Source: Candidatus Rifleibacteriota bacterium (GTDB taxonomy: Bacteria > Muiribacteriota > Ozemobacteria > Ozemobacterales > Ozemobacteraceae). From it: a stretch of 64,000 nt of DNA. The stretch lies in contig JADFYG010000020.1 of assembly GCA_015233155.1 (NCBI GenBank), positions 1-64,000 on the forward strand, in the 5' to 3' direction. The translations under genes were made by a program, and so were the position numbers. Under the pieces are notes generated by a model that was not told the DNA's origin, ran no database searches, and saw only the letters and a program-made list of their open reading frames with translations. Positions 18,204 through 26,440 of the stretch are shown piece by piece; the stretch's first letter is position 1, and every line of letters begins with the position of its first letter.

Positions 18204-20444
18204 CTACCTTGTCAGACTTTGAATAGTATCAATAAGACTTGTCTGGTCAAATGAACCCTTGATAATGTAAGCATTGGCTCCGGCCTGAATACCGCGCCTT
18301 TTGTCAGAATCCTGGTTTCGGGAAGATATCAGAATGATGGGAGTTTCCCGATATTCATGTGTCATGCGCAATTTTTCGGTAAGGGAAAAACCGTCCATTC
18401 TGGGCATTTCAATATCAGTAATGATCACATCAAATTGATTCTTTGTCGCCTTTTCAAGGCCGTCCTGGCCGTCTTCGGCCAGGGTTACATGATACCCATG
18501 AGCATTTAAAATGCTTTTCTCAATTTCGCGCGTGTTCAGAGAATCATCGACTACAAGGATATTAAGTTCCCTGGCTGGCCGGGAAGATAAGGATGTTTTG
18601 GGTTTTAACGTAACTCCCTCTTTGGCAGTGCTCATTATTTCCGGAATCTGAAGAACATTGACGATTTCTCCTCCCCCCAGGATTGCAATTCCGGAAACCA
18701 ATTTGACCTTTGCCAAAAGCTTGGGGAGAGGTTTTATAACCAGGTCTTCCTCATCGATGATTGCATCCACAAGCAGGCCGAGGGAATCTCCTCCGGAATA
18801 AACCACAAGAATCAGAGAGTCAGCAGAAAACTTGTTCGAATCCGTTTTAAATCCAAGAAGAGCCGCCAGATCAGTGATAGGAACGAGCTGCTCCCGGAGG
18901 CGAATTGCTTTCCGGTCAACGATATCAATGATTCCGCTTAAATTTACCTTCAGAACTTCTTTTGCAAAAGAAGAAGGGATGACCATAGACTGACCGCCTG
19001 CCCGGACAATCAGCCCTCGCACGATAGCAAGAGACAACGGCAATCGCAAAAGGAAAGTGGTTCCTCTTCCCTCAACCGATTTAATTTCAATAGTCCCCTT
19101 CAGCTCTTCAACGATACTTGATTTGACCACATCCATTCCTACGCCACGTCCCGAAACGTCGGTTATAATTTCGCTGGTACTGATCCCCGGGGCAAAAATG
19201 AATTTCATGATTTCCGCTTCAGGCATGGTTTGAAGATCTTTTTCTGAACACAGATCAGCTTTGAGTGCCTTGGCTTTTATTTTATCCAGGGCGATGCCGC
19301 GACCATCATCACTTACTTCGATTGTCACACTTCCACCCTCATAATCAGCATGAATGGAAAGAAGCCCGATCTGGGGTTTTCCGGCCTTCACTCTCTCGGC
19401 AGGAGTTTCAATTCCGTGATCGATTGAGTTTCTAATCATGTGTAAAAGGGGGTCACCCAGTTTCTCAATAATTTTTTTATCCAGCTCTGTATTTTCACCG
19501 GAATAGCAGAAGTTTACTTTTTTACCGAACTCACTTGCCAGATCACGCGCAGTTCTATCAAAAAGGGAAAAAATTGTGTCCAGGGGCAACATTCGCATTC
19601 GAAGTGCCCTCTCCTGAATCTGCCCCGTAAGAATTTCCTGTAGTCGCTCATCATTCTTAATTTCCCGGGCCATCTGCCTGGCCAATGAATAAAGTTCCTG
19701 GCAACTACCCAATAGTACGGATGCTTCAGCTCCCGCCATTCCACTGCTTACGGTGGAGAGATGGTTTTTCAAAAAAGCGTTATGGAGAGCCTTTGCCGCT
19801 TTTTCCAATTCCCGGGCATTACTTGCGCGATGCCGTAAGCGACTTTGTTCGGAAATGATTTCACCGACCAGCTTTATCAGATCATCCAGTTTTTCACTGC
19901 TGACACGGATCGTGTCGCTTACAACCTTTGTCCCTGAAGCTCGTGGCTCATGGTGTGAGATAACATTTTCGGAGACGGGAATTTCATGGAATTTCTCACT
20001 CCGGCCATCCACTTCAGGCTCATCATTTGCAGGAGCTGAGCTCTGATTGGGTTGAGAGTCTGTTTTGACCGCGCTTTCAAGCTCAGCGCAGAGTGTTGCA
20101 TCCTTTTCGGTCAGTTTTTCCCCGGCTGCTGTCTTTTCCACCATTTCCCCGATGGCGTCGATTCCCTTGAAAAGAAGATCGGACAGCGAGCTGGAGAAAT
20201 GCAGTTTTTTTTGCCGCAGGGCATCCAGGATATCCTCTAATTTGTGTGCTGTTTCGCTGATAGGAACAAACTTGAGCATTCGTGCCAGGCCTTTGACTGA
20301 ATGAGCCGAGCGAAATGCGGCGTTCAACAAATCCAGATCGTCAGGATTCTTTTCCAGGTTTACCATGCACTGATTCAGCTTCTCAATATGTTCCCTGGAC
20401 TCCGTAATGAAGCGCCCCATAAACTTGGAAAGATCGATAGCCAC
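18204..20444 (-). CDS. cheA: CheA-type chemosensory histidine kinase with C-terminal receiver
   Basis: A 746-residue CheA-REC fusion. P1 has His48 in RSAHSVKG. There is no clear P2 domain; a short linker leads to the P3 dimerisation helices near residue 200 (SEKLDDLIKLVGEI). P4 ATPase has HMIRNSIDHGIE and DDGRGIALDKI. P5, the CheW-like domain, follows, then a receiver with phospho-acceptor Asp677 in TDIEMPRMDG. Fusion of CheA to a receiver is typical of alternative-function systems such as Myxococcus Frz. The start GTG at 20444 is inferred from AAAAGGAG ten bases upstream and lies just past the cheR stop; the frame stays open back to 20489. Confidence 0.93.
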   Translation of the reverse strand: MAIDLSKFMGRFITESREHIEKLNQCMVNLEKNPDDLDLLNAAFRSAHSVKGLARMLKFVPISETAHKLEDILDALRQKKLHFSSSLSDLLFKGIDAIGEMVEKTAAGEKLTEKDATLCAELESAVKTDSQPNQSSAPANDEPEVDGRSEKFHEIPVSENVISHHEPRASGTKVVSDTIRVSSEKLDDLIKLVGEIISEQSRLRHRASNARELEKAAKALHNAFLKNHLSTVSSGMAGAEASVLLGSCQELYSLARQMAREIKNDERLQEILTGQIQERALRMRMLPLDTIFSLFDRTARDLASEFGKKVNFCYSGENTELDKKIIEKLGDPLLHMIRNSIDHGIETPAERVKAGKPQIGLLSIHADYEGGSVTIEVSDDGRGIALDKIKAKALKADLCSEKDLQTMPEAEIMKFIFAPGISTSEIITDVSGRGVGMDVVKSSIVEELKGTIEIKSVEGRGTTFLLRLPLSLAIVRGLIVRAGGQSMVIPSSFAKEVLKVNLSGIIDIVDRKAIRLREQLVPITDLAALLGFKTDSNKFSADSLILVVYSGGDSLGLLVDAIIDEEDLVIKPLPKLLAKVKLVSGIAILGGGEIVNVLQIPEIMSTAKEGVTLKPKTSLSSRPARELNILVVDDSLNTREIEKSILNAHGYHVTLAEDGQDGLEKATKNQFDVIITDIEMPRMDGFSLTEKLRMTHEYRETPIILISSRNQDSDKRRGIQAGANAYIIKGSFDQTSLIDTIQSLTR

Positions 20445-20449
20445 TGCGG

Positions 20450-21934
20450 TTAAACTCCTTTTCCAATCCGTAGAATCTGCAGGGCGCAAATTTGGCGTAT
20501 CTGAGCCGGGTGAAATAAAAGAGGAAACTTTGCTAACTGGCTATCAGCATCGGGCTCATGGTCAAGGAGGTCGATTACGGCTTGATACTCATCCTTCGCC
20601 TGACGCGCTTTTCCGCGATTCCTATGAATTTCCGCCAGCTGAAATCGGGCAAACCAGCATGACGACTGTACATACAAAGCATCCTTAAAGCATTTTAAAG
20701 CGAAAATTTCGTCACCACGTGCCTTTGATGATAATCCGAGGAGCAGATAGGCTTCAAGGCAGAGAGGAGCAGCCTTTAGTAAAATCCGACAGAGTCTGTC
20801 GGTTTCATCGAACTCGCCCAAATTTACAAGAATCCCGGCCTTGTACAATGTCAGAACGTGATTGTCAGGGGCCAGACGAAGCATTTCATCAACCTTTTGT
20901 CGGGCAGTCGAGTATTTCTCATCACGAAGAAGAGACAGAATTTCCTCGGGTATTCCCTCGAATCTCCCCTCCGAAGCCACTCCATCCGTGGAATTAGTCG
21001 GGGTTTTATACTGCCGGGAAGGCTTGAATCCATGAGTGGTGTGATGATTCGCAACTGCACGCAGAGTCAAAGGCCGGCTTGCCGATGCTGCGCTTTTTGG
21101 GGATTGAGAGTCTTCTTTTAAATTTTCCGAACTGCTCTTATGAAAAACAAATATCCCTTCCATTTCCACCAGCGGCAAAACCCCGGAATTATGGGACAGT
21201 GTTTCGCCCGCCCCGACAAAAAGATAACCTCCCGGAATCAGACTTTCCGCAAGTTTGGAAAAAATTGCCTGCTGGATTTCCGGCGAGAAATAGATGGACA
21301 CATTTCGGTAAAAAATGACGTGCAAAGGTGGAATCCCTGCTGGAACAGCATCCTGCAAGAGATTGAACTGGTGAAAAAATACACTTCCCTTGATTTCATC
21401 CGTGATTCCGAATAACCCGGCCTCTTCAGAGAAAAAATACCTGCCTTTCAAAGTCTCACTGATATTGCGAAAAGAATGTCTACGGTACCGGCCAACTCGG
21501 GCGTGATTAAGCGCGCCATGGTCGATATCGGCGCCATGAATAGATACAATCTTTTTGAATCCTGGTCCGAACTTTTCGGAAAGAGCCATGGCCAGCGAAT
21601 ATGGCTCTTCACCTGTGGAACAACCGGCGCTTAGTACATGGATTTTTTTCCCGACCGGCTGCTTTTGGAGAAAGGATGGAAGAACCTTTTCCGCAAAAAG
21701 ATTTATATATGACGGCTCACGGAAAAAATATGTCTCATTAATAGTTAATAGATCGATAAGACGGTGAAACTCCTCTTTATCCGCTAGAATCCTTGAGAAA
21801 TATCGATTCTCATCCGAAATGCCTGTGGCTGCAAGACGAGTCTTGATTCCGCTGATAAGAGCGGTTTCACGACTTTCCTCAAAGGTGAGACCGCAAGTTT
21901 TTTCAATCAGCTTTTTGAACGAAATCAATTCCAT
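20450..21934 (-). CDS. cheR: CheR methyltransferase with C-terminal TPR-like region
   Basis: A 494-residue protein. The N-terminal CheR helical domain has LTINETYFFREP near residue 65. The AdoMet domain has SAGCSTGEEPYSLAM and the IFYRNVSIYF segment; the usual Asn of RNV is kept. The last 170 residues are helical and TPR-like (ALDHVLTLYKAGILV-type pattern, LLGLSSKARGDEIFALKCF). Such CheR-TPR fusions occur in Myxococcus FrzF. It methylates glutamates on the receptor encoded two genes upstream. Its stop is six bases from the cheA start. Confidence 0.93.
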   Translation of the reverse strand: MELISFKKLIEKTCGLTFEESRETALISGIKTRLAATGISDENRYFSRILADKEEFHRLIDLLTINETYFFREPSYINLFAEKVLPSFLQKQPVGKKIHVLSAGCSTGEEPYSLAMALSEKFGPGFKKIVSIHGADIDHGALNHARVGRYRRHSFRNISETLKGRYFFSEEAGLFGITDEIKGSVFFHQFNLLQDAVPAGIPPLHVIFYRNVSIYFSPEIQQAIFSKLAESLIPGGYLFVGAGETLSHNSGVLPLVEMEGIFVFHKSSSENLKEDSQSPKSAASASRPLTLRAVANHHTTHGFKPSRQYKTPTNSTDGVASEGRFEGIPEEILSLLRDEKYSTARQKVDEMLRLAPDNHVLTLYKAGILVNLGEFDETDRLCRILLKAAPLCLEAYLLLGLSSKARGDEIFALKCFKDALYVQSSCWFARFQLAEIHRNRGKARQAKDEYQAVIDLLDHEPDADSQLAKFPLLFHPAQIRQICALQILRIGKGV

Positions 21935-21946
21935 TTTTATGATTGT

Positions 21947-22969
21947 CTATGAATGAAGTTCAATGAACTTCTCAACTAACCCCTCCAGGGGTAGGACCTG
22001 ATCGACAAAACCTCTTTCGATAGCCACCTTGGGCATTCCAAAGACAACCGACGTCTTCTCGTCCTGTGCAAAGACTTTTCCTCCGGCCTCACGGATTTTT
22101 CCGGCCCCTTCAACCCCATCGTCCCCCATCCCTGTTAGTATGGTGCCAAGACATTTGGAACCATAAACGTCTGCGACCGATGACAAAAGCGAATTGCACG
22201 AGGGATGGTAGATCGCGGTGTTTTTTTGAGCCACAAGCGAAATTCGCCGGGCATTGCTGACTATCATGTTCCGCTCAGGAGGGGAAATATAGATTGTACC
22301 GGCTTTTATTACTTCGCCTTCCTCTCCGATTTTGACAACAAGTTTGGTCATACCCTGAAGCCACTCGGCAAGACCAAGAGCGAATCCTTCAACTATATGC
22401 TGGGCAATAACGATGGGGAGGGGAAATTCAGGCCGCAGTTTTGAAATAATGCGGGAAAGAGCGAAAGGACCGCCCGTCGAGGAGGCAATGGCAATTATTT
22501 CAAACGGACACTGTTTTCCGTTGGTGAAAGGAGGCAAGGGAGGGCGCAATGATTTTCTTCTTTGAAATTTAACATGGGCAATTACCTTGACCCGTGCGAG
22601 GTTTTTGACTTTTTTTATAAAAGGAGCAGGATTATCAAAGTCGAGCTCCGACTTGGGTATTAGTTCCAGCGCTCCCTTTTCAATGGCTTCGAACGAAGTC
22701 TGGGCATTGTCAGTAGAACTAATAACCAGTATTGGGCAGGCTTGTGAGGATGACATGATCTGCTCGATGGCCAGAAGTCCATTCATTATGGGCATTTCGA
22801 TGTCCATGGTCACGATGTCCGGTTTGAGCATAGTGGCTTTTTCAACGGCTTCCATCCCATTTACAGCTTCACCCACAATCTCAATATCCTGATCGGTAGT
22901 GAGAATCGAGCTGATTATTTCTCTGGCCACGCAACTGTCATCAACAACGAGAACTCGGATTTTCGGCAT
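21947..22969 (-). CDS. cheB: CheB chemoreceptor methylesterase/deamidase
   Basis: A 340-residue protein. The receiver domain (residues 1-120) has VVDDSCVARE and phospho-acceptor Asp in VTMDIEMPIMNGL. The C-terminal methylesterase domain (about 155-338) has the catalytic triad in ASSTGGP (Ser), AQHI (His) and GMGDDG (Asp). It works against CheR on the receptor. AGAGGA precedes the ATG. It sits between the receptor and cheR genes. Confidence 0.95.
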   Translation of the reverse strand: MPKIRVLVVDDSCVAREIISSILTTDQDIEIVGEAVNGMEAVEKATMLKPDIVTMDIEMPIMNGLLAIEQIMSSSQACPILVISSTDNAQTSFEAIEKGALELIPKSELDFDNPAPFIKKVKNLARVKVIAHVKFQRRKSLRPPLPPFTNGKQCPFEIIAIASSTGGPFALSRIISKLRPEFPLPIVIAQHIVEGFALGLAEWLQGMTKLVVKIGEEGEVIKAGTIYISPPERNMIVSNARRISLVAQKNTAIYHPSCNSLLSSVADVYGSKCLGTILTGMGDDGVEGAGKIREAGGKVFAQDEKTSVVFGMPKVAIERGFVDQVLPLEGLVEKFIELHS

Positions 22970-22989
22970 TCTGATTCCTCTGTTAATTC

Positions 22990-24498
22990 TTACAGAATCG
23001 GTTTTTGCCGACGATTTTCCAGAAGCTTTCTGAAATCTGAGGCTAAGGTTACCAGGCCTTTGCAGACATCGTTTATATGTCTTATCGATTCCGATGTTTG
23101 CCGGGACCCAAGCTCTATTTCCTTGAGTGCCACAACCACTTGGTCGCTTGCCGTTCGTTGTTGCTGAGTCGAAAGCGAAATCTGCCTGGCGGCTTCAGTA
23201 GTAGCCAGGTTTCCCGAAACTATTCCTTCCAGCGTTTCCACAAAGCTTACTGAAGAATTCACTCCCTCTTGAACAGCAGTTGAGCTTTTCTCAGATGCCA
23301 AAACCAGATTCTGGGTTGCTTCCTGGATTTCATTTATTTTGTTTTCAATTTCTCCGGTTGACTCCATTACGTTGTCAGCCAGTCGTCTGATTTCTGAGGC
23401 TACAACCCCGAATCGCTTTCCGGCCTCCCCCGCGCTGGACGCCTCCAAAGCTGCATTGAACGCAATGAGTTTGGTCTGATCCGCTACATTGTTGATGATT
23501 TCCATGACCTTGGAAATCTCTTTTGATTTCTTACCCAGCTGAAGAATCTCATCGATATTCTTCTGATTTTCGGAACGAATTTCATACATTTTCCCGGAAA
23601 ATTCTTCAACAAATTGAGCTCCGCGCTTTGATTTCTCCTGGGTCTGGTTAGCAATTTCAACTACCTCTTTTGAATGCTCGGCAATCTGCCTGGAGGAAGC
23701 GGAAAATTCCTCCATTGTGGCTGTTATTTCAGTCACCGAAGCCGACTGTTGCGAAGCAACCGATGCTTGTTCCTCTACTGCCGCCAAAATATTGTTGGAT
23801 GAAAGATTCAACTGGTTTACCGAATCAAAAAGTTTGCCCATAAGCTCCTGGATACACTCCGCCTGGTTCTTCAGGGGGCCTATGATGTTGACGATTTCTT
23901 CGATGTCGTCAATTTCGATTTTGGCGGCGAGATTGCCGGAAGCCAACTGCTCGGCAAATTCCATGAGTTTTTTAAATGGAAAAACAACGTTATTCCTTAC
24001 GACGAAAACGATTCCGAAAATTACCAGTATTAAGGTTATCAGAGCGCTGATAGTCGGAAAGATTACTGATTTTTGTGCAACCGAGTAAAAGGCATCCTTT
24101 TTCAGACCAATAAAAAATTTGCCGAGAAGTTTTCCGGCATCGTTTTTTATTTCGCGCTCGAAAACCAGTAAGTCAGAAGAATCCGCGGGCCTTATCGATA
24201 CATGGGTCAACGGCTTCAAATTATCATCGTAAAATACAGCGAAAGAAATATCGGCTGATTTGGTAATCTCCTTAACCAGGCCGTCGAGTGAACCTGAATC
24301 GGGACTTGCATAACCCGACGCGCAGCTCTTGGAAATGCAGTCGGCCAGTTCGTTTCCACGGATATTGAACTGCTCCTTAATTAGTTCCCTGTTAAATGAA
24401 ATATTAACAAGGGTCGCGATGAAAAAAACAATCGCGGACAATAAGAGGATTGGGACCAGTATTCTGGTGCCAATGGTGTTACTTCTTAGGAAATTCAT
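22990..24498 (-). CDS. Methyl-accepting chemotaxis protein
   Basis: A 502-residue transmembrane receptor. The first helix (residues 10-30) is followed by a short periplasmic domain of about 115 residues. The second helix is near residues 145-170, followed by a HAMP-like segment (FPFKKLMEFAEQLASGN). The long cytoplasmic coiled coil has the conserved signalling tip DQTKLIAFNAALEASSAGE and EIRRLADNV. The small sensor domain holds no haem motif, and its ligand is unknown. Its ATG overlaps the stop of the CheW-like gene by four bases, with GGAGGG upstream. Confidence 0.94.
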   Translation of the reverse strand: MNFLRSNTIGTRILVPILLLSAIVFFIATLVNISFNRELIKEQFNIRGNELADCISKSCASGYASPDSGSLDGLVKEITKSADISFAVFYDDNLKPLTHVSIRPADSSDLLVFEREIKNDAGKLLGKFFIGLKKDAFYSVAQKSVIFPTISALITLILVIFGIVFVVRNNVVFPFKKLMEFAEQLASGNLAAKIEIDDIEEIVNIIGPLKNQAECIQELMGKLFDSVNQLNLSSNNILAAVEEQASVASQQSASVTEITATMEEFSASSRQIAEHSKEVVEIANQTQEKSKRGAQFVEEFSGKMYEIRSENQKNIDEILQLGKKSKEISKVMEIINNVADQTKLIAFNAALEASSAGEAGKRFGVVASEIRRLADNVMESTGEIENKINEIQEATQNLVLASEKSSTAVQEGVNSSVSFVETLEGIVSGNLATTEAARQISLSTQQQRTASDQVVVALKEIELGSRQTSESIRHINDVCKGLVTLASDFRKLLENRRQKPIL

Positions 24499-24914
24499 TG
24501 CTTGATTTTCCCTCCTGAGTTACTTGTACAATCAACAGTTTTATGAAAATCAACAAGCAAAACCATTTGATCTTTTATCATAACCTCGCCACGAATAAAG
24601 CTGTTCCGGATGGTTGCCTCCAGGAGTCGGGGCAATGGTTGGATTTCGCTCGATTCAACTGGAAAAATATCATCGGGGGTGTCAATTATAATCCCAGAGG
24701 CCTCATTCCCTTTCAAAATCACGACTCTGGGAAATTTATAAATGATATTTTTTTCGCGAAAAGGAATCATTTCGTGGAACCATTGTACACTTACGCCTTC
24801 TGTTTCCGCGGTTTCGAGGTCAATCAATTCCAGGATCTGTTCGGTATCAGCACCGAATTTTATGCCTGAAACCTGGAAGACAAATAGTTTCAATTCAGAG
24901 TCTATATGAGTCAT
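24495..24914 (-). CDS. CheW-like coupling protein, divergent
   Basis: A 139-residue single CheW-fold protein with the pattern LKLFVFQVSGIKFGADTEQI at the N-terminus and VMIKDQMVLLVDF near the end. It is more divergent than its neighbour: the middle lacks the usual GxINxRGxxxP motif and has FPRVVILKGNEASGIII instead. It may be a second adaptor or a receptor-specific brake. It overlaps the genes on both sides by four bases, so it belongs to the operon. Confidence 0.8.
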   Translation of the reverse strand: MTHIDSELKLFVFQVSGIKFGADTEQILELIDLETAETEGVSVQWFHEMIPFREKNIIYKFPRVVILKGNEASGIIIDTPDDIFPVESSEIQPLPRLLEATIRNSFIRGEVMIKDQMVLLVDFHKTVDCTSNSGGKIKQ

Positions 24915-25435
24915 GAGAGAATTCTCGAAAAAATCCCGGCCAAATCAAGAAGCGTGATATTTTTATTCTTTAGAGATATTTCTCCAACCGCAAAATCTTT
25001 TATTTCTTTCCCGTGAGTTGAAAGAGGCGGCGCAATCTGCTTCTCCTCGATATCAAGGACGTCATGCACCCTGTCGACTAAAATCCCTGATTTAATTCCG
25101 CCACTCTCGGCCATTGTGATATGTCCGCCGGAATTTGAAGTCGGCTCCGGAAGAGCCAGCAAGCTATGAAGGTTCAAGACCGATTCGATATCTCCACGGA
25201 CATTAATTATTCCATGGATGAAATCCGGCGCTCCCGGAACAACGGAAACTGTGGGGGTCGGAATAATTTCCTTAATATTCTCGCCTGGAAAACAAAAGAA
25301 ATGATCTCCGAGAGAAAAAATGACCAATTTTCGCTTCTTTTCCTCTACGTCGAGAATCTCCCTGGATAGCCTGCGATTCTTGGCTTCCTCGACCATGCTT
25401 TCTATTTTGCTCACTCTTTTTTCAGCCTCATCCAA
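24911..25435 (-). CDS. cheW: CheW chemosensory adaptor
   Basis: A 174-residue protein with a 35-residue charged helical start and a canonical CheW domain. It has LVIFSLGDHFFCFPGENIKEI, the motif FIHGIINVRGDIESVLNL near residue 88, and GILVDRVHDVLDI. CheW links receptors to CheA. The start is TTG at 25433-25435 with AGAGG ten bases upstream. It is the first chemosensory gene and begins only 31 bases after the TusA-like stop, with no terminator visible between. Confidence 0.9.
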   Translation of the reverse strand: MDEAEKRVSKIESMVEEAKNRRLSREILDVEEKKRKLVIFSLGDHFFCFPGENIKEIIPTPTVSVVPGAPDFIHGIINVRGDIESVLNLHSLLALPEPTSNSGGHITMAESGGIKSGILVDRVHDVLDIEEKQIAPPLSTHGKEIKDFAVGEISLKNKNITLLDLAGIFSRILS

Positions 25436-25466
25436 GGTCTAAGCCTCTGGAGAAAGATAGCTCAAA

Positions 25467-25691
25467 TCATACCTTGATAGTTGCACGTTTGGCTGTGCCA
25501 CCCTCGTCCTTGAGACTGATCAAAACCTTCTTCATTCGCTGGCACCACCCCTTCACATCCACTTCGAATGTCGGACAGTCAGCAATTACTTCAATGGTAT
25601 CTCCCGGCTTAAGCTGGGCAACCGTGGCAGTCAGCCTTAAAGTGGGCTGGGGGCATTTAAGTCCTTTTGCATCAAGTACTTTGTTGGCCAT
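25467..25691 (-). CDS. TusA/SirA-family sulfur-carrier-like protein
   Basis: A 74-residue protein with the family motif LDAKGLKCPQPTLRL at the N-terminus, including the conserved CPxP cysteine, and the C-terminal WCQRM. TusA-type proteins carry persulfide sulfur; many stand-alone members in anaerobes have other or unknown roles. The ATG at 25691 has GGGAGGAG six bases upstream; the open frame extends nine codons further but without a site. It sits between the Hdr/hydrogenase module and the chemosensory operon. Confidence 0.9.
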   Translation of the reverse strand: MANKVLDAKGLKCPQPTLRLTATVAQLKPGDTIEVIADCPTFEVDVKGWCQRMKKVLISLKDEGGTAKRATIKV

Positions 25692-25738
25692 CTTCAACTC
25701 CTCCCATAACACATGCACAATAAAAAATCAGATATGAA

Positions 25739-25767
25739 AAGATAAGTAATTACCCCCCAAAAAGCAA
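25739..25767 (-). promoter_or_regulatory. Possible sigma-70 promoter upstream of the TusA-like gene
   Basis: On the minus strand TTGCTT and TATCTT are separated by 17 bases, each four of six to consensus. It would start transcription into the TusA-like gene and the chemosensory operon. Confidence 0.3.
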
Positions 25768-25781
25768 CTTATTCCAGTGAC

Positions 25782-25952
25782 TCAATCTCCCCATAATGAA
25801 AACGCGGCATTCCAGACAGTCATAAAAATCACTATGATGATCGCTAATATTGCCCCTGCAAATCCTCCCCAATTGAGTAAAGCCAAAATCACTGCGCAGG
25901 ACAATAAACGTTTCAATAACATTCCGGCTGTGAATACATGATAATCCGACAT
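25782..25952 (-). CDS. Small membrane protein, 56 aa
   Basis: An open frame of 56 codons that starts two bases after the mvhD stop and ends in LWGD. It is strongly hydrophobic with two likely helices: residues 17-28 (LSCAVILALLNW) and 31-53 (FAGAILAIIIVIFMTVWNAAF). No family is recognised. Its tight spacing to mvhD argues for translation coupled to the hydrogenase operon. A membrane role for the Hdr/Mvh complex or for the TusA-like protein is only a guess. Confidence 0.6.
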   Translation of the reverse strand: MSDYHVFTAGMLLKRLLSCAVILALLNWGGFAGAILAIIIVIFMTVWNAAFSLWGD

Positions 25953-25954
25953 TA

Positions 25955-26440
25955 TTATTCCAAAACCTGATCTTTTGAAGCAAGTTTCGCACGATTGAGC
26001 GGGCCAAGAGCCCTTATTTTTTCTATAATATTTCCAATAACCCGCGCATATTTTTCCCCTTCGGCGGCTGAAACAAAATCAAACAGGCAACGCTCCTCGG
26101 AAATACCGAATTCTCTGAGAATCCTAAGCAGGATCCGGTGTCGTTGAACTGCCCGGTAATTCTGTTCTTTGTAATGGCAGTCCCCGGGATGACACCCCAG
26201 AATAATGACTCCGTCAGCGCCTTTGTCAAACGCATGAAGAACAAATTGCGGATCCATTCTTCCGGTACACATGATTTTGACCACACGGACATTCGGCGGG
26301 TAGGACAGCTGGGCTAATCCTGCCTTGTCGGCTCCCGCGTAGGAACACCAGTTACAGAGAAATCCAACTATTTTCGGCTCAAAACCGGTCTGTTTGGCCT
26401 TGAGTAACTCCTGATCAGTCTCGCTTTCCTGTGAGTTCAT
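25955..26440 (-). CDS. mvhD: MvhD-type iron-sulfur subunit linking hydrogenase to HdrA
   Basis: A 161-residue protein of the MvhD/FlpD family. It keeps the family's cysteines: LCNWCSYAGAD near residue 30, IMCTGRMDP near residue 57, and ILGCHPGDCHY near residue 80. In methanogens and many anaerobes MvhD carries a [2Fe-2S] cluster that passes electrons from the hydrogenase (MvhAG) to HdrA. Its start overlaps the hdrA stop by four bases. The hydrogenase subunits themselves now lie 7 kb upstream because of an insertion. Confidence 0.93.
   Translation of the reverse strand: MNSQESETDQELLKAKQTGFEPKIVGFLCNWCSYAGADKAGLAQLSYPPNVRVVKIMCTGRMDPQFVLHAFDKGADGVIILGCHPGDCHYKEQNYRAVQRHRILLRILREFGISEERCLFDFVSAAEGEKYARVIGNIIEKIRALGPLNRAKLASKDQVLE

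Noticed and set aside
25750..26007. 85-codon frame on the minus strand
   Set aside because: It overlaps mvhD and the better supported 56-residue membrane protein in another frame.
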